From Phaeoceros laevis (Eukaryota > Anthocerotophyta > Anthocerotopsida > Notothyladales), in assembly GCA_049999765.1 (NCBI GenBank), contig JBNGIQ010009382.1, positions 49,809 through 113,808 on the forward strand: DNA of 64,000 bases, in the 5' to 3' direction. Position numbers and translations under genes: made by a program. The notes under the pieces were generated by a model. The model made no database searches, was not told the DNA's origin, and saw nothing but the letters and a program-made list of their open reading frames with translations. Numbering within the stretch: the stretch's first letter is position 1; each line of letters starts with the position of its first letter. Shown piece by piece: positions 11,514 through 20,631 of this stretch.

Positions 11514-12794
11514 ATGGCCAGTGGGGCAGGAAGTTCCGGCACCACCTTGTCTGACGACTGGGATCACGACGTCCAGAGCGATGCGGAGTTGCTGAAGAAG
11601 GCGTGGCGGAATGAAAAAATGGCACCCGAGATCCTATCTTTCCAGACCCTACTCGTGGAGCGCATCAGGGAGCAAATTTCCCTGGTGGTACGTCTCGGAA
11701 ATTTTTGTCGCTCGTATGTTGCCATTCCGTTGCTGTGCTCTAATGGTAGGTCCTGTTGCGCTGGGAAGTTGTTGCCATAACCTGTCTATTTTGGTTCAGG
11801 AGCAAAATATAGATGAGCTGGAAGAGGAGGGTGCGCAGGAGCTGATCTTGTCAATTTACCGCATGGACTTGAACAGAACCCTTTTCTTACTGAGATCATA
11901 TCTTCGTACTCGTCTATCGAAGGTAGGGCACTGGGCATCCGTTATTGGGCATCCGTGAGTGCTGCTTCCAGTAATGCAGGACATGAAGCCCGTGTTTGTC
12001 ATATGGTCATGACCTGAACTATCCCTATGCAGGTTGAGAAGCACGTGCTTCACCTTTTGAGCACTCCAGAGAACCTGCGGAAACTGTCGGCTGATGAGCA
12101 GCGGTATGCGGAAAGGTGAGTGAATGTCACCCCCGCATACCTACAAATGCAGCGCTGTGGTGAGCTTTCCAGTCGAGAACACGACAACTCAATATTATCT
12201 TGTGACCGCAACCATCAGTGTCTCTGGTTTTGTCTTGCAAGTTCACCTGGAAGACAATGGTGCACTTTGCAGGTACCTGGACACTCTGGAAAAGCATTTG
12301 CGCAACTCAGTGTTAGATAAGTTACCCAATGGCTACACCTCCTTGATCAAGCAAGTGGAGTCTGCAGAGGAGGAAGACATGAGTATCCTTGGACCTCTGG
12401 TGCTTTCAGTACTTTTTAGGGCCACTTGTGTTTCATGCGAAGACATGGAGGGTGCCCCTTAACCTTGTCCCACAGTTCCCAAGCCCAACCTAAACACGTT
12501 TGTGTTTTGCAAAAGCAAGGACATTGTCGGCTCCTTGCAACTAGATGATAAGTAATGCCCTCCCCCTTTCTCAATACTTCAGTCGTTTCGTAATCCATGT
12601 TGGACAGCACCTGCTGACGTGCTTCAGGGTGGCTGTGTAGTCTTGCTCTTCAAAAGACTGAACCTAACAGCCGATGGGTGGTCTTGTGCTGCAGGGGAGA
12701 ACAAACAGTAGACATGACACCGGACGATTTACACATTCTCCGATACTCTGCTGTCAGAAAGCTGGTGGAGAATGACAGAATAGAGTTTGTTTGA
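11514..12794 (+). CDS. SLD5: GINS complex subunit SLD5
   Basis: Subunit of the GINS tetramer, which with CDC45 and MCM2-7 forms the replicative CMG helicase in the nucleus. Six exons give 221 residues: 11514-11687, 11800-11922, 12033-12115, 12273-12382, 12476-12551 and 12695-12794. Family features are the early AWRNEKMAPEIL helix, the Met-Asp-Leu-Asn-Arg helix preceding LLRSYLRTRL, and the C-terminal beta-rich domain from PKPNLNTFVF to ILRYSAVRKLVENDRIEFV. Length matches animal and plant SLD5 (about 220). The ATG at 11514 is the first in frame. All splice sites are GT-AG. Downstream, about 80 bases away, is a 68-bp tandem repeat. Confidence 0.92.
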
Positions 12795-12873
12795 GGACAG
12801 ACAATTGCAGGCAGGGACAGTGTATTAGGTTTCTTCCTTGCGCGCAGCTTTCCGAGGTCGCCAAGAAATTCAT

Positions 12874-13009
12874 AGGACACAGGTGGTATACAAAAAAGTG
12901 TAGGACACAGGTGGTATACTATAAAGATGTGGTAACTGGCCAGGACACAGGTGGTATACAAAAAAGTATAGGACACAGGTGGTATACAATAAAGATGTGG
13001 TAACTGGAC
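12874..13009. repeat. Tandem repeat, 68-bp unit
   Basis: Two copies of a 68-base higher-order unit (12874-12941 and 12942-13009). Each contains two copies of AGGACACAGGTGGTATAC at alternating spacings of 28 and 40 bases. The copies differ at a few positions. Located just after the SLD5 stop codon. Confidence 0.9.
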
Positions 13010-13405
13010 AGGACCTGCTCACAACCTAAAACAGGAAATTGCACGGGGGCCGTTCACAACATTCCTTTCCCCAGACAAACCTCAGTTAGTAGATCGCTGC
13101 CTAAACCACTACCGACAAAGTTGCTCAAATTCAGCACAAATTCAGCGCCGGGTTTTGAGGGAAGTGGGCGGAATGGCTGGTTTGCTGGAAGGTGACATGT
13201 TGCAGGGTTCCGTGTCAAGTGAATGTGGATTCACTTGGCAGCGTGTCTGCCCCTCTCCTTGCGATAAGCATCGTGTAAATAGGGCAACATTATGGCGCCC
13301 ACGCCCTTTGCTCTCTCAGGTAGCCACATCTGTAGGATGCCAGTTCACATGTTCCAAGGCCGCACTAGGCATGGCCAAGTGGCAATCACAGTTTTGCGAA
13401 GGGCC

Positions 13406-13414
13406 TTATAAGAG
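13406..13414 (+). promoter_or_regulatory. Probable TATA box of the ELIP gene
   Basis: TTATAAGAG lies 182 bases upstream of the ELIP start codon. The spacing would give a leader of roughly 150 bases. A core promoter is inferred from sequence and position only. Confidence 0.45.
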
Positions 13415-13592
13415 CAGCACCTCCCATTCACCTTCAAACATCGTCAATTCTCTTGTGCGCACTACCGATTCCTTCTGAAGTATTCCTCCTTGAGTGGTAT
13501 CCAATTAGTACTCGGAAAGGCCTGTCGCTTTTTGATCTCACAAGCTCTCTCTTCTCCCCGACGCATTCCATCTAGAAAGGGTTCAAGTCAAG

Positions 13593-14558
13593 ATGGCAAC
13601 AATGACGCAGGCTTCCAGCATTGTGAGCTCTCCCTTCGCATCGACCCGGCCTTCTCTTCCGCTGCGCAATGCCCAGCGCCTGAGCCTGGGACTGCCGTCC
13701 AGGAGAGCCCTCTGCATGCGGCCGCAAGCACAGAAGCAAGATACACCCCTGGTGAGTACGGTACTTGTCCCGTCCTCGGGTATTATTGAAGAGCGTGCAC
13801 GTCGTGTAGCTGGAGTGTCAGAACAGCAGCTCACAATTACTCGAGCTGGTCACCTAGTAAAGTCGACGAAATGGTCTAGTGTACATGGCTGACGTACGTT
13901 CTTGATCTCGTCTGTGTGCCAGCCGGAAACGAAAGTGGACATCACGGAGCAGGACGTGAAGCAGAACGAGGGCAACGAGCCGCTCCGCGTGTTCGACAAC
14001 ACACCGGCGGGCATGTTCTTCCGGCCCGAGAGCGAGCGACGCCCTGAACTGGGCAACACGTCGGTGAACAGCGTGATGAGATTCGACGGCCCCGCGCCGG
14101 AAACCATCAACTCGAGGCTGGCCATGCTGGGGATCACCTGGGCCTTCGCCGGCGAGATCTTGAGCGGCCAGAGCCTGGTGCAGCAGGTGAGTCATGGTCA
14201 TGAGCTCTGCCCCAGAAGGGCCGGCCAGCTCTGGAAATTCATGAATTCCCTTCTCTTCTTGTCTTGTCTTCTCACACTGCTTTGCTTGCCATGGCCGGAT
14301 CATTTCTTGGCGCAGGTCACTCAAGGCACGGGGTTGTTGTGGTTCCTGGCTGCCGCACCGGTGGTCATCTGGGCGTCCCTGGTGCCGATCTTCGGCAACT
14401 CCGAGTCCCCCGACAGCAGGCAGGCTGGCCCCTTCAATGCCAAGTCCGAGAGGTGGAACGGCAGAGCCGCTATGATCGGATTCGTGTCCCTCATCATCAC
14501 CGAGCAATTTCTGATTCACGGCCCCGTCTTTGGTTTCCTCCACCGAGGATCTGTTTAG
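13593..14558 (+). CDS. ELIP: Early light-induced protein (ELIP), chlorophyll a/b-binding
   Basis: Thylakoid protein of the LHC superfamily that binds pigments and protects against excess light. Three exons (13593-13751, 13923-14186 and 14316-14558) encode 221 residues. The first 45-50 residues are Ser/Arg/Pro-rich and acid-free, a typical plastid transit peptide. RFDGPAPETINSRLAMLG and ERWNGRAAMIGF are the first and third helices with the Glu and Asn/Arg pairs used as chlorophyll ligands; a non-conserved second helix (LLWFLAAAPVVIWASLV) lies between. This helix 1/helix 3 symmetry and the length fit ELIPs rather than one-helix or full LHC proteins. GC content is higher than in the neighbours. 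High-light or desiccation induction is expected from the family, not shown by the sequence. Confidence 0.93.
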
Positions 14559-14860
14559 AGAGGAGCACTCCATCCTCAGGTTTTCCGCTAGATTGTACAA
14601 ACGGTGTGTGAGTAGCATGCAGATGTGCGCCCGCGGCCGGCAGCAATTGCCTGAGTGTATTTTTACTGCGCTCAAAGAATCCATTGTACAGTGAATACAG
14701 CTTTGATTCCAAGAATCAACAACAATCCATGTCTCATCTCTGTCAACAAGTTTAGCTAGGTTCTTTGGTCACAAGCCAACAGACTGATGAGTGCAGAAGC
14801 CAATTTTGGAAACCTGACTAAATCTGTGCAATCTGGCATTCAACAGTTTGATTTCAACAG

Positions 14861-16210
14861 TTAGGTGACGAAGGCAGGTTTGATGTAGCTTCCAATTTCG
14901 CCCCCTGCAGCCATGGCCTGGTGTAATTGACCTAATCCTGCAGCATACAGCAAACTACATGACTGTGCTCTCTTGTTGTAACAGGCATCGTCTTCAGGTG
15001 TTTCCGACGGAATGGGGATGTCGCTGTTACTCTCGCTGCCGCAGCAGGCATCAGATTCTCTCTTCCTCTTCCTCTTCAAACGAGGCGCGGCATGCACTTG
15101 TCGCTGCTGCTGCTGCTGCTGGTGATGAGGAACAATGGCAACCCCCCCTCCTTCCTGTTTGAAATTGAGAGGACTCCGAGGAGGAAGAGGCGTGCTGACA
15201 GCACTAGTGGTAGAAGAGCGGCCTGACGTCGTCCTCGGCGAATCGTAGGTGTGTTTGCTGTCGCACCGGCTGGCGTCGGGGCAGCAGCCCTGCAGAAACT
15301 GCTCGCAAATGCGGGCCCTGGCGTCCGTTTTGACATGCCTGTAAGGGCATCGCTCGTTGATGCAGAGGCCCCGCAGGAAGTGAAGGCAGTCGGGCATGCG
15401 CTCCGGGATGAGCCTGTGCGTCAGCCTGCAATCCGCGTCAGCGCACACGTCCGTCACGAACCTGGTGCAGACCGCAACCTTGCCCGCATCGTGGATGTAA
15501 TGGCACCTGCCCGCCTCGCCCTTGCTGCATCGCCCCGACCTGGTGAAGGTGTAGCAGTACTTCTTCTTCCTCGCGCTCTGCAGCCGCATCGACCTGCTGC
15601 GGGTTGTGGTGCTGCTGGTCACTGCGCTGCTGCTGCTGCTCATCCCCATCAATTGCGCATGTGAAGGGCCAGGGCCGGGGCTGATGACAACCTCGCGCTG
15701 CTGCTGCTGTTGCTGCTGAGGATGCTGCGGTTGCTGCGACACGCAGATCCCTAGATGCGCTTGCACCACCACCTTCCTATGCCCCGGCTGTTGCAGATCC
15801 GCCACCACCACCAATTTCTTCCGCTGGTCGGGGTCTTCCGCCACATGACGCTTCCACGTCTTGCCGGGCTTCTGGTGGGATGCGCCCCTGCCGAAACTGC
15901 TGCTCGATCCGGGAGGAGCTGTGAGCCTGTTCCACTGGAATTGATGCCCGCGTGCCGCCTGAACTAGTTCTCCTTGTTGCTGTTGTTGTTGTTGGTGCTT
16001 CATCACCATCATCGCATTATGGTTGCTGTTGTAGCGCCGCTGCTGATTGCAGGAGCCATATGCATCCATCTGCGAACAACATGAACCCGCGTCGCGATTA
16101 CTCTGCCGTGACGCATGATTGTTGCGTGACGGATTCACATCCACGGCATCCTGGGCCCTGGAGACGTCCAGGGCCCGAGGAGAAACCATCCAGTTCCGGG
16201 GATAGAGCAT
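14861..16210 (-). CDS. CCCH zinc-finger protein (ZC3H3/C3H7-like)
   Basis: Intronless gene for 449 residues. The N-terminal half is low complexity with glutamine and serine runs. Residues about 218-325 carry four tandem CCCH fingers: C-x8-C-x5-C-x3-H-like blocks ending YIH, LTH, YRH and KH. The stretch VIPERMPDC-type between fingers 2 and 3 (here LIPERMPDCLHF) is diagnostic of the plant C3H7/animal ZC3H3 family, linked to mRNA polyadenylation and export. Plant relatives normally have five fingers; here the sequence after finger 4 turns into a Ser/Thr-rich tail with another Gln run and a basic KRKRKRE nuclear-signal-like motif, so finger 5 is absent. An RNA-binding nuclear protein is inferred. 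The start is the first ATG of the frame. Confidence 0.85.
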   Translation of the reverse strand: MLYPRNWMVSPRALDVSRAQDAVDVNPSRNNHASRQSNRDAGSCCSQMDAYGSCNQQRRYNSNHNAMMVMKHQQQQQQQGELVQAARGHQFQWNRLTAPPGSSSSFGRGASHQKPGKTWKRHVAEDPDQRKKLVVVADLQQPGHRKVVVQAHLGICVSQQPQHPQQQQQQQREVVISPGPGPSHAQLMGMSSSSSAVTSSTTTRSRSMRLQSARKKKYCYTFTRSGRCSKGEAGRCHYIHDAGKVAVCTRFVTDVCADADCRLTHRLIPERMPDCLHFLRGLCINERCPYRHVKTDARARICEQFLQGCCPDASRCDSKHTYDSPRTTSGRSSTTSAVSTPLPPRSPLNFKQEGGGVAIVPHHQQQQQQRQVHAAPRLKRKRKRESDACCGSESNSDIPIPSETPEDDACYNKRAQSCSLLYAAGLGQLHQAMAAGGEIGSYIKPAFVT

Positions 16211-16373
16211 CGAGACACAGCTTTAACGGCTGAAGCCCCAGGTTTAGCCTCTCGCTAATTAGACCTACTCCTACGCGCTTTCGTACGTAGTAACAAGACG
16301 GCAGAAGAAACGTATGCTAAAAGGAAATTTCCGTTTGGGGAGCTCTTGCCTCCGATCGCCTACTTCTGTTCCA

Positions 16374-19300
16374 CTACATGGCTTCCATCTCATTCGATCC
16401 TGGCTCCACGATCAGGTGCCCTAGCAGATCATACAGTTCCTCCTCCTGTAGGTGGTTGCGGTCTTGTACCACAAAGGTGTGCACTTCCTGCTCATGGCCG
16501 ATCCAGCTCCGGCCAGGGCTTTTCCAGGCACCTGCTAGTCGTCTCAGCTCATGTACTTCCAGCTCTAGTCTCACCATGCCAGCATCCGCATAAATGTTCG
16601 ACATCAGAACATAGGGGCCTGAGTGGTTGGGCTGGAGAGACACTGCACATCGGAAAGCTTGTTCTCCTAGCTCCACTTTGCCGTGCTTTTGGCAAGCACC
16701 CAGCAGGCACAACCATATGGGGAAAGCAGGCTGCACCGGCATCGTGGACAAAAGGTCTTGCACCCTTGTGAAGCATCCAGCACGACCCAAGAGGTCCACC
16801 ATTGTCACATAGTGCTCGATCTCTGGTGCTATGTCATAAACTGTGCTCATGGACTGGAAGTACTCCACGCCTTTGTCCACTTCGCCAGAATGACTACACG
16901 CAGACAGAACTGCAAGAAAAGTGACTTCGTTGGGGGTGACACCCAACAGCTGCATCTTCTCATAACACTGCAAGCTTGCCGCGCAGTCCCCCTGTCGAGC
17001 ATAACCAGCAATCAACGCGGTCCATGATACAACACCACCAGGCTGGGGCAGAGAGTCAAAGACTGTCTGGGCATCCACCATGCTCGCACATCTCCCATAT
17101 GCGCTGATGAGGGTGCTTGCCAGAAGAGGACTCAAACGGTTTCCTGAGGAAACAAGAGTGTGATGTATCTGCTTGAGAACGGACAAGTTTCCTATCTTGC
17201 TGCAAGCTTGCAAGATGCTTACAAGTGTGATATCATCAGGGACTACACCTTCCTGTTGCATCCGTCCGTACAGCTGCAGAGCATTCTCTCCTTGGTCATG
17301 ATCAACACATGCCATCACCATTGCAGTCCATGCAACCGCATCAGGCTGGGACAACCTGTTAAACACATTCCATGCATCCGCAATGCTGCCACATTTTCCA
17401 TACATACTGACAAGGGTGCTACCAAGACAGACATGGGAATCAAACCCTTCCCTGTGAATGTAACCATGCATTGCCTTCACCTTCTCCAGAGACTCTACTT
17501 TGACTACTCGCCCATCTACAACAACAGTATCCTCCTCATCTGCTAGCAACCCACAGGCTTGAAGAATGCTGACGTAGCTCCTAGGATCTGGACTAACCCC
17601 GCTCTCCCGCATTTGTTCATACAGCTGAAAAGCCTTGGCTGCTTGGCCATGCTCCACATATGCCATAAGTATTGCAGTCCATGCCACCACGTCACGCTCC
17701 CTGAGCCTGTCAAACACCACTTGCGCATCCATAAAGCTCCCGCACTTTGCATACAAGCTAATGAGCGTGCTCCCAACAAAGAAGTCTGAACCTAAGCGTT
17801 TCATACAGGCAAATGCATCCAAGGTCTTTCCCATGTTCAGGGAATTCACTTTTATCAAGCACCCGCGAATAAGAATATCTCCTTCCTTCTCTGCTAACGT
17901 GCTACATGCTTGGAGAACACCCACGTAAGTCCGATGGTTTGGGCTCACACCTTCCTCCTGCATTTGTTTATACAGCTGCAGTGCCCTCTCTTCTTGCCCC
18001 TGGTCAGCATATGCCATAAGCATACCAGTCCACGTTACCACATCATGCCGGGACATCCCATCAAACACATTCCATGCATCTACTAGGCTCCCACACTTGT
18101 GATACATAGTGACGAGAATGCTGCCAACAAAGACATCCAAATCAAAACCCTTCACATGTGCCTCAGCATGTAGAACTTTTCCCCTTGCAAGGGCATTCAC
18201 CTTGGTATTTTGGCCATCCACAAAAACGATCTCTTCCTGATCTGCCAGCATGCAACAGGCTTGCAGTACACTCACAAAGGTACGGTTGTTTGGAGTCACC
18301 CCTGCCTCCTGCAGTTGCAAGTAGAGCTGGAACGCCTTATCTACTAGGCCCTGTTCGGCACAAGCCGCTATCATGGCAGTCCATGACACCACGTCACGCT
18401 GAGGCAACCCATCAAACACTGTCTGCGCATCCACAATGCTCCCACACTTCCCATACATGTCGACCAGACAATTAGCCACAAATAAATCACATTCGCAGCC
18501 GTACTTCAAAGCTTGTGCATGGATGCGCTTGCCAGCTTCAAGGTTGGGTATGCTAGCGCAAGCTTTCAGTAGACTGACGAAGGTGTAGGTGTTAGGCTGC
18601 ACCCCTTCCTCCTGCATCCGGTCAAACATCCTCAGCGCCTCCCAACCATGCCTGAACATGGTGCACCCGGAAATTACAGCGGTCCAGGAGAAAACGCTTG
18701 GATCAGGTAGTCTTTGAAACAACTGGAGTGCATCTTCAAGGCCACCACATTTCACCAACGTGCTCACAATCTGCTCACCGAGTAACCTGGTAGTATCGAG
18801 CCCATACTTCATCAAATGAGCATGTATTCGCTTAGCCTGATGTAGGACCTTCCTTTGCGCACAACCCTGCAACAGAGACCTGCATACATTTAGCGAAGAG
18901 GCAGTGCCTCGATGGTCCATATGCAACAGGGCATCCACAGCCTCCTCCAAGCGTCCCTTCTCGCACAGCTTTTGAAGTTCATCACCTGGTGTGGACGACC
19001 CTGCACCCAGAGACGCGCCGCCAAGGCCACTCTGATGCTGACCATTTGAAGGACGAGGCCCAGCCGCTGTCAACTTATGCCTGTCGTGATTGTTCAACGA
19101 ATGGGCCTTCGGTGACGTTAGCTGCCGTTCAAAGCCTTGGTAGCAGGGAACTTTCTGCAGCCAAAAACAATTCCCTTCAGGAACTTTGGAAGCCAATAGT
19201 CTCGTTCCCAAGCCAGCTGCCAGGTAGACTTGAGATTGAGAAGATCCTGGCTTGTCCACACTGTTGGCCCACCACGGAGGCCTTGAAAACTCCCAAGGCT

Positions 19301-19448
19301 GCTCTCGTCCTCCTGAATGAGGGCCACGCCAATTTGCAACACCACAGCTGACGGTCCTGCTTCTTGCAGCAAATGGATCACCAAGGCAACCGCGAATACT
19401 TGCATAGTTGCTAGCAGTGACTTGTAGAAACCACCGCCTTGCCGCCAT
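16374..19448 (-). CDS. Large PLS-class PPR protein, E-type C-terminus
   Basis: Intronless 1024-residue pentatricopeptide repeat protein. Such proteins bind organellar RNA in a sequence-specific way, usually for C-to-U editing or processing. Repeats of the type MYGKCGSIVDAQTVFDGLP / DVVSWTAMIAACAEQG / ALQLYKQMQEEGVSPN run from about residue 160 to 930. The tail has HYVTMVDLLGRAG and KSPGRSWIGHEQEVHTFVVQ, the E/E+ region, and then stops; no DYW deaminase domain follows, so any editing role would need a partner in trans. Several L-type repeats carry an insert of about 15 residues such as VDGQNTKVNALARGK and VDGRVVKVESLEKVK. The N-terminus (MAARRWFLQ...) is Arg-rich and suits organelle import. 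The start is the first in-frame ATG. Confidence 0.9.
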   Translation of the reverse strand: MAARRWFLQVTASNYASIRGCLGDPFAARSRTVSCGVANWRGPHSGGREQPWEFSRPPWWANSVDKPGSSQSQVYLAAGLGTRLLASKVPEGNCFWLQKVPCYQGFERQLTSPKAHSLNNHDRHKLTAAGPRPSNGQHQSGLGGASLGAGSSTPGDELQKLCEKGRLEEAVDALLHMDHRGTASSLNVCRSLLQGCAQRKVLHQAKRIHAHLMKYGLDTTRLLGEQIVSTLVKCGGLEDALQLFQRLPDPSVFSWTAVISGCTMFRHGWEALRMFDRMQEEGVQPNTYTFVSLLKACASIPNLEAGKRIHAQALKYGCECDLFVANCLVDMYGKCGSIVDAQTVFDGLPQRDVVSWTAMIAACAEQGLVDKAFQLYLQLQEAGVTPNNRTFVSVLQACCMLADQEEIVFVDGQNTKVNALARGKVLHAEAHVKGFDLDVFVGSILVTMYHKCGSLVDAWNVFDGMSRHDVVTWTGMLMAYADQGQEERALQLYKQMQEEGVSPNHRTYVGVLQACSTLAEKEGDILIRGCLIKVNSLNMGKTLDAFACMKRLGSDFFVGSTLISLYAKCGSFMDAQVVFDRLRERDVVAWTAILMAYVEHGQAAKAFQLYEQMRESGVSPDPRSYVSILQACGLLADEEDTVVVDGRVVKVESLEKVKAMHGYIHREGFDSHVCLGSTLVSMYGKCGSIADAWNVFNRLSQPDAVAWTAMVMACVDHDQGENALQLYGRMQQEGVVPDDITLVSILQACSKIGNLSVLKQIHHTLVSSGNRLSPLLASTLISAYGRCASMVDAQTVFDSLPQPGGVVSWTALIAGYARQGDCAASLQCYEKMQLLGVTPNEVTFLAVLSACSHSGEVDKGVEYFQSMSTVYDIAPEIEHYVTMVDLLGRAGCFTRVQDLLSTMPVQPAFPIWLCLLGACQKHGKVELGEQAFRCAVSLQPNHSGPYVLMSNIYADAGMVRLELEVHELRRLAGAWKSPGRSWIGHEQEVHTFVVQDRNHLQEEELYDLLGHLIVEPGSNEMEAM

Positions 19449-20013
19449 GAACGCGGTAACTGTGTGCAATCAGCCATAGATAATCTGCTGCACGCAGTCG
19501 ACAAGATGGGACCCAAATAGCCCAAAAGGAAATTGTCCAGCTGGGTCTCAGGGAGGTCTTGCTGATACTGTGATACCTCAGCGTGCGAGGTGACGGAGCC
19601 CCATCTGCCTCCAGCACACAATGCCCGTGCCGAAGCCCCGAAATCGTCCCCGGCAGAGTACATCCACTCCATTTGTGAGCATGATCATAGGTTTGCTAGG
19701 TCAGCTGAAGGGGCTGTAGAGTAAGCACTACATGCCCCAGGTGAGCTTGATCAGATAGAGAATCACCGGCTTTGACCCATGAGCAACGTCGCGTACAGAT
19801 CGAAGCTACTGGTCATCAGAATCTTACAACCAGATGTAGCGTCCCGCATCAGGGATCAGGGCGCGCACTGGGAAATGTGGGAGGAATGCGACAGTACTAC
19901 TACTGTGGGCTGACAAAGTAACAGGCCAGTCCTGTTTCTTCTTTGAAACCCTAGACAGACTGCTTCAGCTTTGTCGCTGAAACTGCGCGAGCTCGCATGT
20001 AGAGTATGCCCGG
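19449..20013. other. Intergenic region upstream of the PPR gene
   Basis: Presumed promoter and leader of the minus-strand PPR gene. A 184-codon frame beginning at 19672 on the minus strand overlaps the PPR N-terminus in another frame; it has no recognisable domain and I do not call it a gene. Confidence 0.45.
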
Positions 20014-20631
20014 TCCCGAGGATGCCACGACATCTTGGTAGCTGTGGTGAACGACTTTGTGAGCCAGCCTTCGCTGGCATTCGACACGGAATTGGAGCGT
20101 TGGGTGAAGGTGCCAACACTCTTCCGCCACTGTGGAGGGGCTCATGTTGTGGCGCAGGCAGGGGGCCTGTATGTGCACTGCATCCCCACCGGTTTGAAAC
20201 CGACTCAGCTGGTAGTGAGCAACCCAGTGACAGGGGCCAGCAAATGGTTGCCGCCTATGCTCACGCAGTCTGGATTCGGCACCCACGTCTTTCTGCAAAC
20301 AATAGAGCTGGGAGAACGGGTAGTAGGTTACAGGATCACCTCAATCCGAATTTCTAGACCTCGTGAGGAGAAGCCTTTGGAGGTTTACGATTCCCGCTGT
20401 GGTTCATGAACAGTCTTGGCTCCTAGCTCCAGCTCTGCCGGATGTTACTGGCTCTTTCCTTCCAGTGTCCAACACGAAGGAAATTCCTACTTGCCGAGCC
20501 ATCTTCTGCTTCAATCTGGAGGAAAACAAATGGAGCCTTGTGGCAGAGTTTGGAGACTATCGAGGCCTACGATTTACTCACCGAATGCCTTATCTTGTCA
20601 TGTGTGACTACGAGGTGGTTGTTCTCGTGGT
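20014..20631 (+). pseudogene. Broken F-box/kelch-like gene fragment
   Basis: The first frame reads FVSQPSLAFDTELERWVKVP, then SNPVTGASKWLPP and LEVYDSRCGS, and then hits a stop at 20407. The next part of the same kind of beta-propeller (PALPDVTGSFLPVSNT, then FCFNLEENKWSLVAEF) continues in a frame shifted by one base. These blocks resemble the kelch/galactose-oxidase-like C-terminal half of plant F-box proteins (compare SNP-T and VYDS...W motifs). No F-box itself is visible upstream. Absence of the N-terminal domain and the frame change argue for a pseudogene. A short intron could restore the frame, but no good donor-acceptor pair is obvious. Confidence 0.5.

Larger units (their letters stand above)
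12795..13592. other. SLD5 3' region and ELIP promoter region
   Basis: About 800 bases with no coding feature. The first part is the presumed SLD5 3' untranslated region plus the 68-bp tandem repeat; the last 250 bases hold a TATA-like box and the ELIP leader. Confidence 0.55.

Noticed and set aside
15250-15664. 137-codon plus-strand frame opposite the CCCH gene
   Set aside because: Antisense shadow of the GC-rich zinc-finger coding region.
19118-19672. 184-codon open frame on the minus strand overlapping the PPR start
   Set aside because: Different frame from the PPR protein, no recognisable motif; most likely chance within a long open gene.
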